This document shows, in pieces, positions 41,200 to 49,485 of a stretch of DNA of 64,000 bases. The stretch spans positions 744,001 to 808,000 of the forward strand of contig NZ_LT671417.1 in assembly GCF_900128445.1 (NCBI RefSeq), in the 5' to 3' direction. The position numbers and the translations under genes were made by a program. The notes under the pieces are model-generated. The model did not search any database, was not told the DNA's origin, and was given only the letters and a program-made list of their open reading frames with translations. The number at the start of each line of letters is the position of its first letter. The first letter of the stretch is position 1. Source of the stretch: Thermophilibacter provencensis (GTDB taxonomy: Bacteria; Actinomycetota; Coriobacteriia; Coriobacteriales; Atopobiaceae).

Positions 41200-41997
41200 T
41201 CAGCATCCGCCGTTGGCCTCTTGCAGCTCGGCAAGGGTCACGCGCTCGTTGCGGAAGCGCGGTGCCTCCGGGTTCTTGTCGCCCGCCGCGCAGGCGATGG
41301 CGCGCGCGGGGCAGGCGTGCATGCAGGCGAGGCAGGCGTTGCAGCCGAAGCCCGCCTGCGCGCTGCGGACGGCCTTGCCGCCCTCGAGCGCGACGCACCC
41401 GGCCGGGCACACCTTGGCGCATATCCTGCAGCCGATGCATCTCTCGGGGTCGATGGTGAGAAAGTCCCCCAGCGCCGAGGGCTCGAAGCGCAAGCCGAGG
41501 CTCATGAACTGCTCGTGGGCCGCGCGGTCCTCGTCGGTCACCGGCTCGATCCACTGGCGGCGCGCCGCAACGTCCGCGCGGATGCACGCAAGGTTCTCGC
41601 CGATCTTCTTCTCGGGGATGCGGGCGCGCTGCTCGTCCATGTCGAAGTTGGGCAGCCAGTTGTCAACCATGAGGAGCGTGGTCACGTAGGCGGGGTTGAG
41701 CCCCGCCGCCCGCGCGTTCTCCAGGCACAGCTCGGCGGCGTTGGCGTGCCGGTTTCCGTAGGTGCAGACGAAGTAGAGGTAGGGCGCGTCGAACGACGCA
41801 CGGTTGATGAACTCCCGCACCATGTCGGGCATCATGTGACCGTAGGCGGGGTAGACGATGCCGATCGCGTCATCCGCGTAGACGAGCTCGCCCCCGCGGC
41901 GCATCTCCTGCGGGATGCTCAGGACCTTCTCGCCCTCTGCGGCCAGCTTACGCGCCGCGTAGAGGCAGTTGCCCGTCCCGGTGAAGTATAGAATCAT
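41200..41997 (-). CDS. EFR1-type ferredoxin-flavodoxin fusion
   Basis: A 265-residue electron carrier: an N-terminal flavodoxin (MILYFTGTGNCLYAARKLA, IGIVYPAYGHMMPDMV, LYFVCTYGNRHANA) and a C-terminal bacterial ferredoxin with two 4Fe-4S sets (CIGCRICAKVCPAGC and CNACLACMHACPARA). EFR1 proteins pass electrons in anaerobes. It lies upstream of the DUF362 gene. Confidence 0.92.
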   Translation of the reverse strand: MILYFTGTGNCLYAARKLAAEGEKVLSIPQEMRRGGELVYADDAIGIVYPAYGHMMPDMVREFINRASFDAPYLYFVCTYGNRHANAAELCLENARAAGLNPAYVTTLLMVDNWLPNFDMDEQRARIPEKKIGENLACIRADVAARRQWIEPVTDEDRAAHEQFMSLGLRFEPSALGDFLTIDPERCIGCRICAKVCPAGCVALEGGKAVRSAQAGFGCNACLACMHACPARAIACAAGDKNPEAPRFRNERVTLAELQEANGGC

Positions 41998-42039
41998 TCG
42001 AAACTTCCTGATTATCAGCGGACTGTCGTTTCCGATGGC

Positions 42040-42711
42040 CTATGCCAGGCCGAGACCGGAGACCCAATCACGAATCTCGGACTCGTCCGCACTGGACGAG
42101 AAGCGCTGGCCCTCCTGCCAGTTCCCGCCGCCCGCGGCCTCGGCAAGCAGCTCGCCGCTCTGCCCCAGGCCAGAGGACGATGACGTGCAGAACGGGATGA
42201 CCGTCTTGCCGTTCCAGTCGTTGCCGGAGATGAAGTTGTCGATCGGCCAGGCCGCGATGCCCCACCAGATGGGGTAGCCCACCAGCACGGTGTCGTAGTC
42301 CTCCCAGCCATCCGGTGTGACCTGCTCGAGCTCGACGTCGCGCAGGCTCTCATCCTCGTGCTCCTGGGTCACGCGGCTGTTGTCGTCGGTCCAGTTGAGG
42401 TCGTCGTCGGAGTAGGGCTCCGCGGGCGTCACCTCAAAGAGGTCGGCGCCCAGCTCGTCGGCGATGGTCTGCGCCACGGCCTCGGTGTGGCCCTGCGCCG
42501 AGTAGTAGGCCACGAGAACGTTGCCGCCTGCCGGAGCGGCGTCTGCGGCGGAGGAGTCGTCGGTTGCGGTCTCGGCCTGCTCGGGGGCGGCCTGCGCGGG
42601 GGCGGCCTCCTCCTCGTCATTGCTGCAGCCGGCGAGAAGGAGGCTCAGCGGTGCAATGGCGGCCGCGCCCATGAGGAAGCTGCGGCGTGACAGGGTTCGT
42701 GCGGTGTTCAT
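42040..42711 (-). CDS. Tat-exported lipoprotein flavodoxin
   Basis: A 223-residue protein. ATG 42711 has TTGGAGAATC upstream. The signal SRRSFLMGAAAIAPLSLLLAGC ends in a lipobox; an acidic Ala/Pro linker follows, then a flavodoxin: VLVAYYSAQGHTEAVAQTIADELGADLFEV, DTVLVGYPIWWGIAAWPIDNFI, VIPFCTSSSSGLGQSG. The extracytoplasmic flavodoxin could receive electrons at the membrane for reduction of outside acceptors (inference). Confidence 0.88.
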   Translation of the reverse strand: MNTARTLSRRSFLMGAAAIAPLSLLLAGCSNDEEEAAPAQAAPEQAETATDDSSAADAAPAGGNVLVAYYSAQGHTEAVAQTIADELGADLFEVTPAEPYSDDDLNWTDDNSRVTQEHEDESLRDVELEQVTPDGWEDYDTVLVGYPIWWGIAAWPIDNFISGNDWNGKTVIPFCTSSSSGLGQSGELLAEAAGGGNWQEGQRFSSSADESEIRDWVSGLGLA

Positions 42712-42759
42712 GAGATTCTCCAATCCACGGCGGTTGCGGGGTGGGGCGCTTTTCGCGAG

Positions 42760-43611
42760 TTACTCCTGGGCGTCGAAGTCGGGTCTGATCTTGAGGTAGC
42801 TCGCGAGTGCCTCCTCGGTCTGCTGGTAGTAGGTCTTGGTGTTGTCGAGCTCGGCGATGCGGGCCATCTCGGCTTCGGTTAGGCGGAAGTCGAAGATGTC
42901 CGCGTTGTCGGCGATGTGCACGGGGTTCTTGGAGCCCGGGATGATAGAGGTGCCCATCTGCACATGCCAGCGCAGGATGATCTGGACGGGGCTCTTGTCG
43001 TACTTCTCGCCCAGCTCCTCGAACACGGGCTCGGCAAGGAGGCTCGCGTCGCCGTGGCCGAGCGGGTACCATGCCTCGATGATGGTGCCGTAGGGCCCGA
43101 GGTAGGCGCGCAGGTCGCGCTGCTGGTGGTAGGGGTGGCACTCCACGGTCACGAGCTGAGGCTTGACCTCTGACGCGGAGCTCATGACCTCGGCGATCTT
43201 GTTCTGGGGGAAGTTGGAGAGCCCGAGCGCGCGCACCTTGCCGGCGCTGTAGGCCTCCTCCATCGTGTGCCATGCGGTCAGGTAGTCGCCCACCGGCTGG
43301 TGCAGGATGAGCATGTCCACGTAGTCGAGGCCCAGGCGCGCGAGTGTGGCGTCGATTGCCGGCATGCCCGCGTCGTAGACGCTCGGCCAGAGCTTGGTGG
43401 AGACGAAGACCTTCTCGCGAGCGACGCCGCTTTTGGCGATGGCGCGGCCTACGGCGCGCTCGTTCATGTAGGCATTGGCGGTGTCGATGTGCTCGTAGCC
43501 GGTTGCGAGCGCCGCCGTCGCGGCCGCCTCGGCCTCTGCCGGGCTCATGAGGAAGGTGCCCAGTCCCATGGTGGGCATGCGGACGCCGTTGTTGAGCTTC
43601 AGATACTCCAT
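42760..43611 (-). CDS. Aldo/keto reductase (AKR5-like)
   Basis: A 283-residue reductase paralogous to that at 28024-28875: LNNGVRMPTMGLGTFLM, HIDTANAYMNERAVG, VFVSTKLWPS, MLILHQPVGDY, SIIPGSKNPVHIADN. It is divergent from the LysR gene with about 130 bases between them, and is followed by the lipoprotein flavodoxin gene. Confidence 0.92.
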   Translation of the reverse strand: MEYLKLNNGVRMPTMGLGTFLMSPAEAEAAATAALATGYEHIDTANAYMNERAVGRAIAKSGVAREKVFVSTKLWPSVYDAGMPAIDATLARLGLDYVDMLILHQPVGDYLTAWHTMEEAYSAGKVRALGLSNFPQNKIAEVMSSASEVKPQLVTVECHPYHQQRDLRAYLGPYGTIIEAWYPLGHGDASLLAEPVFEELGEKYDKSPVQIILRWHVQMGTSIIPGSKNPVHIADNADIFDFRLTEAEMARIAELDNTKTYYQQTEEALASYLKIRPDFDAQE

Positions 43612-43643
43612 GGTCTCCTCCTTAATGGCGACTTTTCGAATAC

Positions 43644-43657
43644 AACGCTACGGCGTT
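43644..43657. promoter_or_regulatory. Palindrome upstream of the aldo/keto reductase
   Basis: AACGC-TACG-GCGTT, a perfect inverted repeat in the divergent promoter region between the reductase and LysR genes; a candidate regulator site. AACGCT also appears in the repeats near 28960-28996. Confidence 0.4.
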
Positions 43658-43740
43658 TACTGACGTGCGAGAAGTTCACGTTGGAATGATGGATATAACC
43701 ATGGGGTATATACGGCACATAATGCGTGACAGGAGGATCG

Positions 43741-44688
43741 ATGTACAACCCACAGCTCGACACCTTCATCCGCGTGGCGGAGGCGGGAAGCTTCTCCAAG
43801 GCGGCACAAGAGTCCTTCATCACGCCGACGGCCGTCATCAAGCAGATGAACCTCTTGGAGTTGCGCCTGGGGCTCACCCTCTTCCATCGATCCCGTCAGG
43901 GGCTCTCGCTCACCAAGGCGGGCGAGAGCCTGCTCGCCGACGCGCGCCACGTCGTGCGGTACTCCCAGGAGTCCGTCGCCCGCGCACGCATGGCGGAGCA
44001 CGCCGAGAAGCGCATCGTGCGCGTGGGCGTCTCGCTCATGACGCCGTCGACGTTCATCGCCCGGCTCTGGCCCAAGGTCAAGGAGCGCTGCCCGGGCATG
44101 AGCATGCAGGTGGTGACCTTCGAGAACGGGCCGGCGGCTGTGCGCGGGCTCGCGGACCTCGGGCGCGACATGGACGTCGTGGTGGGCGTCTTTGACGACA
44201 ACTTTCTCGCGGAGCACGAGTGCGCGGGGCTCGAGCTTGCGCGCGAGCCCTTGTGGTGCGCGGTTCCCGAGGGCGACTTGCTTGCCGCGTGCGAGGTGGT
44301 GACGTTCGACGCTCTGCGCGGGCGCTCGCTCATGCTCATCCGGCGCGGATGGAACTCGGACATCGACGTGCTGCGAGACCGCATCCGCACCGACTATCCC
44401 GACGTGACGGTCGTCGACTTCCCGCAGTACCGCGCAGAGGTCTTTAACCAAGCGGCGAACGAGGAGCTCGCCCTGGCCACGCTGCCGGTCTGGCGCGATG
44501 TGCACCCGCTTCTGTACACGCTCCCCACGGACTGGGGCTGCGCGGTCTCGTATGGTCTGCTGCACGCGCCCGACCCTGCCGAGTACGTTGCGGATTTCCT
44601 GAAGGCGGTGCGCGAGGTGATTCAGGATGACGATTGGTCGGGGGCCGCCCAACCGATCAATCCCCACGGGCAGCCCCCTGTCAGCTAA
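43741..44688 (+). CDS. LysR family transcriptional regulator
   Basis: A 315-residue regulator. ATG 43741 follows AGGAGG. The HTH is YNPQLDTFIRVAEAGSFSKAAQESFITPTAVIKQMNLLELRLGLTLFHRSRQGLSLTKAG; the rest is the periplasmic-binding-like effector domain (IVRVGVSLMTPSTFIARLWPKVKERCPGMSMQVVTF). Divergent from the aldo/keto reductase gene, so it probably controls the minus-strand redox genes. Confidence 0.93.
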   Translation: MYNPQLDTFIRVAEAGSFSKAAQESFITPTAVIKQMNLLELRLGLTLFHRSRQGLSLTKAGESLLADARHVVRYSQESVARARMAEHAEKRIVRVGVSLMTPSTFIARLWPKVKERCPGMSMQVVTFENGPAAVRGLADLGRDMDVVVGVFDDNFLAEHECAGLELAREPLWCAVPEGDLLAACEVVTFDALRGRSLMLIRRGWNSDIDVLRDRIRTDYPDVTVVDFPQYRAEVFNQAANEELALATLPVWRDVHPLLYTLPTDWGCAVSYGLLHAPDPAEYVADFLKAVREVIQDDDWSGAAQPINPHGQPPVS

Positions 44689-44756
44689 TCATACCGTGAT
44701 AGCTTTGAGTTCACTACATCCAGCGGAGTACGGCGCGGACGAGCCAGCGTACCGCC

Positions 44757-44933
44757 CTAAGCAAGATCCTCATAGTCCTCCTCCCCGAGCGCCTCGGCGG
44801 CGAGCGCCGCGGCGTCCCTCATCTCGGGCGTCACCCCCATGGCGGCGCACCGCTCCTCCGGGGGCGCGGACGGGTTCGCCCGCTCGAGGAGCGCGTCGAC
44901 CTTGAGGACCGACCGACCGGTTGTTTCGGGCGA
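44757..44933 (-). pseudogene. Possible 3' gene remnant
   Basis: The minus-strand frame ends SVLKVDALLERANPSAPPEE, RCAAMGVTPEMRDAAALAAE, ALGEEDYEDLA and a stop. It is protein-like with acidic helical character, but no start with a ribosome site is found upstream. Family unknown. Confidence 0.3.
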
Positions 44934-45354
44934 GCTTCGCCGGCACCGCTCTGAGCGGGGCCGGCCGAGCCCGAGAGGAGCCGGAAGAGCATCGTGGCCC
45001 TTGCGGGGAAAGCGGGCCCCGTGACAGGCTGCGCGCACGAGGAATAACCGACATCCGCCGGCTTCGGCTCGTCGTTATTGGGTTGTCTCTGGTTTTTGTC
45101 TTATCGGATAGGCACCCGGCCGAGGGGAAGTCGGGCCCTGTTCTGACCACTCGGATTTACTCTTACCCGGGTTAGCCGCTTCATGTGGCGGCATGTCATG
45201 CGTCTGAGCTGCTGTTTTCATGCGGCGGGTAGCCGGGTTGCTGCTGGGCTACTCGGAACTACTCGGACTTACTCTTTCCCGCTCGGCCCTGCAGGGCCCT
45301 GGAATCTCGCCGGGCCCTGCAGGCGCCCAATTTCTCGGAAATCAGAACGGCGAT
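44934..45354. other. Non-coding accessory stretch with short repeats
   Basis: ACTCGGATTTACTCTTACCC (45149-45168) recurs as ACTCGGACTTACTCTTTCCC (45261-45280). GGCCCTGCAGGGCC (45285-45298) is a perfect 14-base palindrome, and GGGCCCTGCAGG recurs at 45312-45323. No gene is visible. Confidence 0.45.
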
Positions 45355-46489
45355 TCATAGGGAATCCGAGGACATCGCCTCGGCTCCCGAGCGCATGACT
45401 TCGCTCAGCATCTTGATCCCCTGGCTTAGCTCCACCTGCTTCTTAAAGTAGTCGGCATGCTCAAGGAAGCGCTCGCGCAGAGCGCGCAGGCCTGCCGCCT
45501 TTTCTGACCTTGCGTCCGCATCGCTGACGATTCTATCGAAGCAGAGCACGAGTGCGGTGAAGTCGTGGATGACGGGGAAGCGCTTCGTAAGGGCGACGAG
45601 CTCCTGGTCGATTCCGAGCTCCTCCCGCGCTGCCGTCGCGATGGAACCGACGGGCTTCTGTAGGCGCTGACCGATCGTGTTCAGAACGTTGCCGTTATGA
45701 GCGGCCGCGTTGCGCAGGGCCTTCACGGGGAACAGGAGCTGCTTGACGGATTCGGCCTCCTTGCTGCGGCCTCCTCTGAGGTCGTAAAAGTAGAACTTGT
45801 AAAGCGCGATGATTCCTCCGAAGGAGACGAGCTCGAGGTAGTTCCAGACGTACATGTCCTCGCGTCTGCCGTACTTACTCGCGAGGCCCCGGGTGTAGTT
45901 CGAGTCTCCTAGGTACGAGACGCTGCGCTCGAGGTGCTCAGGGTCTATTCCCAAAGTCTGGTCCTCGGCGATGTGGAGCATCTCGAGGAAGAGCGTCGCC
46001 CGCTCGTTGCCGCCCACCCCATCTAGTCGGTCGGCGATGGCCTTCATCCTCTCGACGGCGGCTTCTGACCCGCTTGGATCGAACCGCTCCTCCAGCATCC
46101 TCTCCTTACGCACCCTCTCGTGGGCGAAGAGGAGGTCGAGAACCTCCTTCCCGTCGGCGCCGTCGTCCATCATCGTCCGGTTGAGATGGACCTTCATGTA
46201 ATGCTCGATGTCGAGCGTCATCGAAAGGATGTGCTCGCGGAGGTGGTGGTCGAGTCTGGTGAGCTCGGCGAGGTAGGCGAAGTCTAGGTTGACGTAGCGT
46301 CCGTAGCCCTCCGACGCAGGGCTACGATACGTTGAGAAGCACTTCGCAAACGCCTTGACCTTTTAAGAAGAAGTTCTTGTCGCGGAGGGACGCGACCGCG
46401 GCCTCGGGGCTCACTATGTCGAAGCGGACGCCCCGCTCTGCGAGGTGGGCGACCTGTTGCTCTGCCGGGATGAGCGGGCGCTCCTTCAT
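45355..46489 (-). pseudogene. Second AbiF-like HEPN toxin gene, frameshifted
   Basis: ATG 46489 begins MKERPLIPAEQQVAHLAERG...AVASLRDKNFFLK, parallel to the intact toxin at 22076-23038. A run of four A (46361-46364) shifts the frame; with three A it would read on as VKAFAKCFSTYRSPASEGYG, then RYVNLDFAYLAELTRLD and MTLDIEHYMKVHLNR to SDSL at 45355. The HEPN motif is LRNAAAHNGN. All family landmarks are otherwise present (about 377 residues). A nonfunctional toxin, a sequencing error or a programmed frameshift are the possibilities; the shift required (+1) does not fit a usual -1 slippery site. Confidence 0.75.
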
Positions 46490-46507
46490 GATCGTGCCTA
46501 CAGAACG

Positions 46508-46569
46508 AAAAATGCGGCTGTAGGTACAGGTACCCGCAGCCGCTAAAAGCCCGAAGGCTTTTCACACTG
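46508..46569 (-). ncRNA. AbiF-associated small RNA, copy 3
   Basis: A 62-nt RNA starts CAGUGUGAAAAGCC. Hairpin 1 is AAAAGCC-UUCG-GGCUUUU, and hairpin 2 has outer arms GCGGCUG/CAGCCGC and inner GGGUAC/GUACCU; it ends AUUUUU. It has the same length and plan as copies 1 and 2, but lies upstream of its toxin gene, ending 18 bases before the toxin ATG. Confidence 0.75.
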
Positions 46570-46574
46570 CGGAC

Positions 46575-46602
46575 AGTATACCCCGCTTTGCCGAAGGGAC
46601 AA
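46575..46602 (-). promoter_or_regulatory. Promoter of small RNA copy 3
   Basis: -35 TTGTCC (46597-46602), a 16-base spacer and -10 TATACT (46575-46580), giving a start at 46569. Copies 1 and 2 also have 16-base spacers. Confidence 0.65.
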
Positions 46603-46696
46603 AGGGTGCGGGGAATGCCCGCGCATCTGCGACACTTGCTGGCCCTGCGGGGCAGCGGGACATCCTCTCAATGCGTAGAAGCTTGGGTGATGCGGA

Positions 46697-46885
46697 TTAC
46701 CTCCACGACATGCCGAATATGAGGGCACTCTCGCGCTCGACGTCAGAGGGCTCCTCCTCGCCGCGCATGGCGGAGAACTCCCGCGCGAGGAAGTCGACGG
46801 TCCAGGCGAGCCCCTCGTCGACCTCGTCGGCGGAACGGATGTGCCTAAGCTCCCGGTACACGCGCGCCATCTCGTCGCGGAGCAT
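46697..46885 (-). CDS. Small acidic hypothetical protein
   Basis: A 62-residue ORF, MLRDEMARVYRELRHIRSAD followed by EVDEGLAWTVDFLAREFSAM and ending ALIFGMSWR. Its codon pattern is GC-rich and protein-like; no strong ribosome site is seen, and an in-frame stop lies shortly upstream. It could be a remnant of a longer gene. Family unknown. Confidence 0.4.
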   Translation of the reverse strand: MLRDEMARVYRELRHIRSADEVDEGLAWTVDFLAREFSAMRGEEEPSDVERESALIFGMSWR

Positions 46886-46941
46886 CTTGTAGATGCGGGC
46901 CCTCTGCTAACTGCGCGACAATTATGGTATGAACAGCTCTA

Positions 46942-47313
46942 TTGAGAAAAAATGCCGCATACGGCAAAAATGCTCAATCTTACGTGCGCTGGGTAAACGC
47001 GTATTACGAAGACGGCGCGTTTTACATCATCACGCATGCGCACTCAAATAAGGTGAGACAGGCGGAGCGTGGCCCTGTCGTCGGAATAGCCGGCGAGTGG
47101 TTCACGGCGCATGGAAGGGGCGTCAATCTGGGCTATTTCGGGAAGGAGGGCAATCGTCGAATTGCCGAGAGGCTGCGGAGAGCGTTTTCCGAGTGGATCG
47201 ACAACGGCCACAATGACTTTGATGATGAAAACACGATAATCCTATGCGTGGAGCTGACAGACGGCGTGCTGTTATCGCATGGAACGAGGCATGAGTTCCA
47301 GCTCTCGGCATGA
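46942..47313 (+). CDS. Pyridoxamine-5'-phosphate-oxidase-like protein, 5' end apparently damaged
   Basis: A 123-residue flavin-binding-like protein: LRKNAAYGKNAQSYVRWVNAYYEDGAFYIITHAHSNKVRQ...PVVGIAGEWFTAHGRGVNLGYFGKEGNRRIAERLRRAFSEWIDNGHNDFDDENTIILCVELTDGVLLSHGTRHEF. Only a TTG start (46942) is in frame. An ATG (46929, MNSSIE) is in another frame and joins it just at the right place, so a few bases seem to be lost. Lower GC than neighbours. A terminator follows. Confidence 0.6.
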   Translation: MRKNAAYGKNAQSYVRWVNAYYEDGAFYIITHAHSNKVRQAERGPVVGIAGEWFTAHGRGVNLGYFGKEGNRRIAERLRRAFSEWIDNGHNDFDDENTIILCVELTDGVLLSHGTRHEFQLSA

Positions 47314-47355
47314 TGGCATTGTCGAGTAAGAAATAATCAAAGTAGCTTGCTAGCG

Positions 47356-47388
47356 CCGGAGCCGCGGGTGTCTCGCGGCTCCGGTTTT
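47356..47388 (+). terminator. Intrinsic terminator
   Basis: An 11-bp stem CCGGAGCCGCG/CGCGGCTCCGG with a 7-base loop, followed by TTTT. Confidence 0.85.
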
Positions 47389-47454
47389 GTAGAGAGAGGC
47401 ATCGGCAAGCCGCGTGCTACGATTCCCTAAACCCTGCTCGACCAAGGAGTCCCC

Positions 47455-48513
47455 ATGAAAGCGCTGGTGCATGACGGCTGCGGAAACATCGCCCTTCTCG
47501 ACAGGCCGCGTCCGCGTCTTTTGGAGCCCGCGGACGCCATCGTTCGGGTGACGCGCTCAACCATCTGCACGAGCGATCTGCACATCATGCGCGGCGCCGT
47601 GCCGCGCGCAAAGCCGGACACGGTGCTCGGTCACGAGTTTGTGGGCGTGGTCGAGGAGGTGGGTGCGGGCGTGCGCTCCTTCTCGCCCGGCGACCGCGTG
47701 GCGGTGAACTGCGAGACCTTCTGCGGAGAGTGCTTCTTCTGCAAGCACGGCTGGGTCAACAACTGCGAGCGCGGCGGCTGGCTTCTGGGCTGCACCATCG
47801 ATGGTTGCCAGGCGGAGTATGCGCGCGTGCCGTACGCGGACAATGCCCTTACGGGCATCCCGGACGATGTCTCGGACGAGGGAGCGCTGTTCCTGGGCGA
47901 CATTCTGGCAACGGGCTGGTGGGGAGCGCGTCTGGCGGAGATGGGGCCCGGTTCAACCGTCGCGGTGATCGGGGCGGGGCCGGTTGGGCTCACCACCATG
48001 ATGTGCGCACGGCTGGCCAATCCGGCGCAGGTCATTGCCCTCGACGTGGATGAGTCGCGCCTTGAGCTCGCGCGCGGGCATGGCCTTGCGGATGTCGTCA
48101 TCAACCCTGCCGAGAAGAGCCTCAGCGACGTCGAGTCCCTCGTGCGCGCCGCGACGCACGGCCGCGGAGCAGATGCCGTGATTGAGGCGGCGGGCGGTGA
48201 CGACACCTTCGAGATGGCCTGGCGCATCGCCCGTCCCAACGCCGTCGTGGTGATCTCTGCAATGTACGAGCGTGACCAGGTGCTGCCGCTGCCGAACATG
48301 TACGGCAAGAACCTCACGTTCAAGACCGGCGGAGTGGACGCGTGCGGACTCGACGAGGTGATGGCGCTCATCGCGGCCGGCAGGCTGGACACGAGCCTCC
48401 TCATCTCGCGTCGCTACCCGCTGAACGACATCCTGGAAGCATACCGAGCCTTTGAGCGGCGCGAGGACGGTTGCCTCAAGGTCGTTATCACTCCGTGGGA
48501 GGTGCGCGACTGA
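47455..48513 (+). CDS. Zinc-dependent medium-chain alcohol dehydrogenase
   Basis: A 352-residue MDR enzyme: the catalytic zinc Cys in RSTICTSDLHIM, GHEFVGVVEEVGAGV (His-Glu), the structural zinc Cys set CETFCGECFFCKHGWVNNC, the Rossmann motif VAVIGAGPVGLTTMMCA, and NAVVVISAMYERD. ATG 47455 follows AAGGAG. It resembles secondary alcohol or threonine/sorbitol dehydrogenase relatives. Stands alone between a terminator and a divergent end. Confidence 0.92.
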   Translation: MKALVHDGCGNIALLDRPRPRLLEPADAIVRVTRSTICTSDLHIMRGAVPRAKPDTVLGHEFVGVVEEVGAGVRSFSPGDRVAVNCETFCGECFFCKHGWVNNCERGGWLLGCTIDGCQAEYARVPYADNALTGIPDDVSDEGALFLGDILATGWWGARLAEMGPGSTVAVIGAGPVGLTTMMCARLANPAQVIALDVDESRLELARGHGLADVVINPAEKSLSDVESLVRAATHGRGADAVIEAAGGDDTFEMAWRIARPNAVVVISAMYERDQVLPLPNMYGKNLTFKTGGVDACGLDEVMALIAAGRLDTSLLISRRYPLNDILEAYRAFERREDGCLKVVITPWEVRD

Positions 48514-48588
48514 CGTCCTTCTCGCCGTGCCCTGCGCGGCACCTGCGCCATGGAGGGGCCGGGTCGCCAGGAGAGAAGGGCGAGCGCC

Positions 48589-49365
48589 CTATGCCACGAT
48601 GAACTTGCGCCGCAGCTCTTCGCGCGCGTCGTCGTCGACGCGGAGCGCTTCGGTGAGATATGCGTCGAGCGAGCCGTACGCCTCGTTGACCGCATCGAGC
48701 GCCGCGTGGAGATAGCGCGCGTCGACGCCGCCGACATCGAACATGTTCTGCGCGGAGCCCTTCGCCTCGATCAGCTCGTTCGTGGCGAGATAGTCCTTCT
48801 CGACAAGGTCCCAGGGGACGCCAAGCGCCGTCTCCACCAGCGCGGAGGCCATCCCGCAGCGGTCCTTGCCGGCGGAGCAGTGCCAGAGCACGGCGCCCTC
48901 CTCGAGGGAGAGGAGCTCCCGGAAGAGGCCGCGGTAGGCGGCAAGACCGTCCTCGCCGAGCACGAAGCGCGGGTAAAGGCCGGAGAACAGGTCGGCGATG
49001 TCCAGCTCGCCGCTCATGAGCTTCTCGCCCAGCGCCCTTATCGCCTCCTGTGCGTCCCCGCCGCTCGGCGCCCGGAACACGGGCAGGTGGACGAGGCGCG
49101 CCTCCGGCAGGGCCTCCATGGGGTCGGGCCAGCGCGCCGCCTCCTCGTCAGTTCGCAGGTCAACGACAAGGCGCACGTCGTAGGTGTCGCGCAGCGTCGC
49201 CAGGTCCCCGGCGGTCGCCGGGGCGAGCATCCCAGAGCGCAGGAGGCGTCGGGGCCTGACGTGCCCTCTGCCCGCGGGAAGCCCTCCCAGGTCGCGGGTG
49301 TTGTGCAGGCCCTCGAGGGCAATCTTTCCGTGGTTGATGGGGCTCGGCTCGATCGTGTCCGTCAT
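48589..49365 (-). CDS. Tyrosine-specific protein phosphatase (DSP/PTP-like)
   Basis: A 258-residue phosphatase. ATG 49365 (MTDTIEPSPINHGKIALEGLHNTRDLGGL) has AGGGAG upstream; the longer frame to 49398 uses TTG. The P-loop is VLWHCSAGKDRCGMAS. The N-terminal NTRDLGGLPAGRG segment is typical of the bacterial Y-phosphatase_3 family. Target unknown. Convergent with the alcohol dehydrogenase gene. Confidence 0.9.
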   Translation of the reverse strand: MTDTIEPSPINHGKIALEGLHNTRDLGGLPAGRGHVRPRRLLRSGMLAPATAGDLATLRDTYDVRLVVDLRTDEEAARWPDPMEALPEARLVHLPVFRAPSGGDAQEAIRALGEKLMSGELDIADLFSGLYPRFVLGEDGLAAYRGLFRELLSLEEGAVLWHCSAGKDRCGMASALVETALGVPWDLVEKDYLATNELIEAKGSAQNMFDVGGVDARYLHAALDAVNEAYGSLDAYLTEALRVDDDAREELRRKFIVA

Positions 49366-49485
49366 GCGGCGCTCCCTGTCAGCGGCGTGCGTTGCCAAGG
49401 CTACTTATTCCCAAAAGTCGCGCCCCCCACGCGGTTCGGCTATGCTAGGTGGCTCTTGCACGCAACCGTTTGGAGTCATAGACAC

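Noticed and set aside
46361-46364. Programmed ribosomal frameshift in the second AbiF-like gene
   Set aside because: The needed shift is +1 at CTTAAAAGG, which is not a known slippery arrangement; an indel is simpler.
48550-49485. Upstream extension of Tex
   Set aside because: It is antisense to the phosphatase gene; the Tex family start is at 49486.
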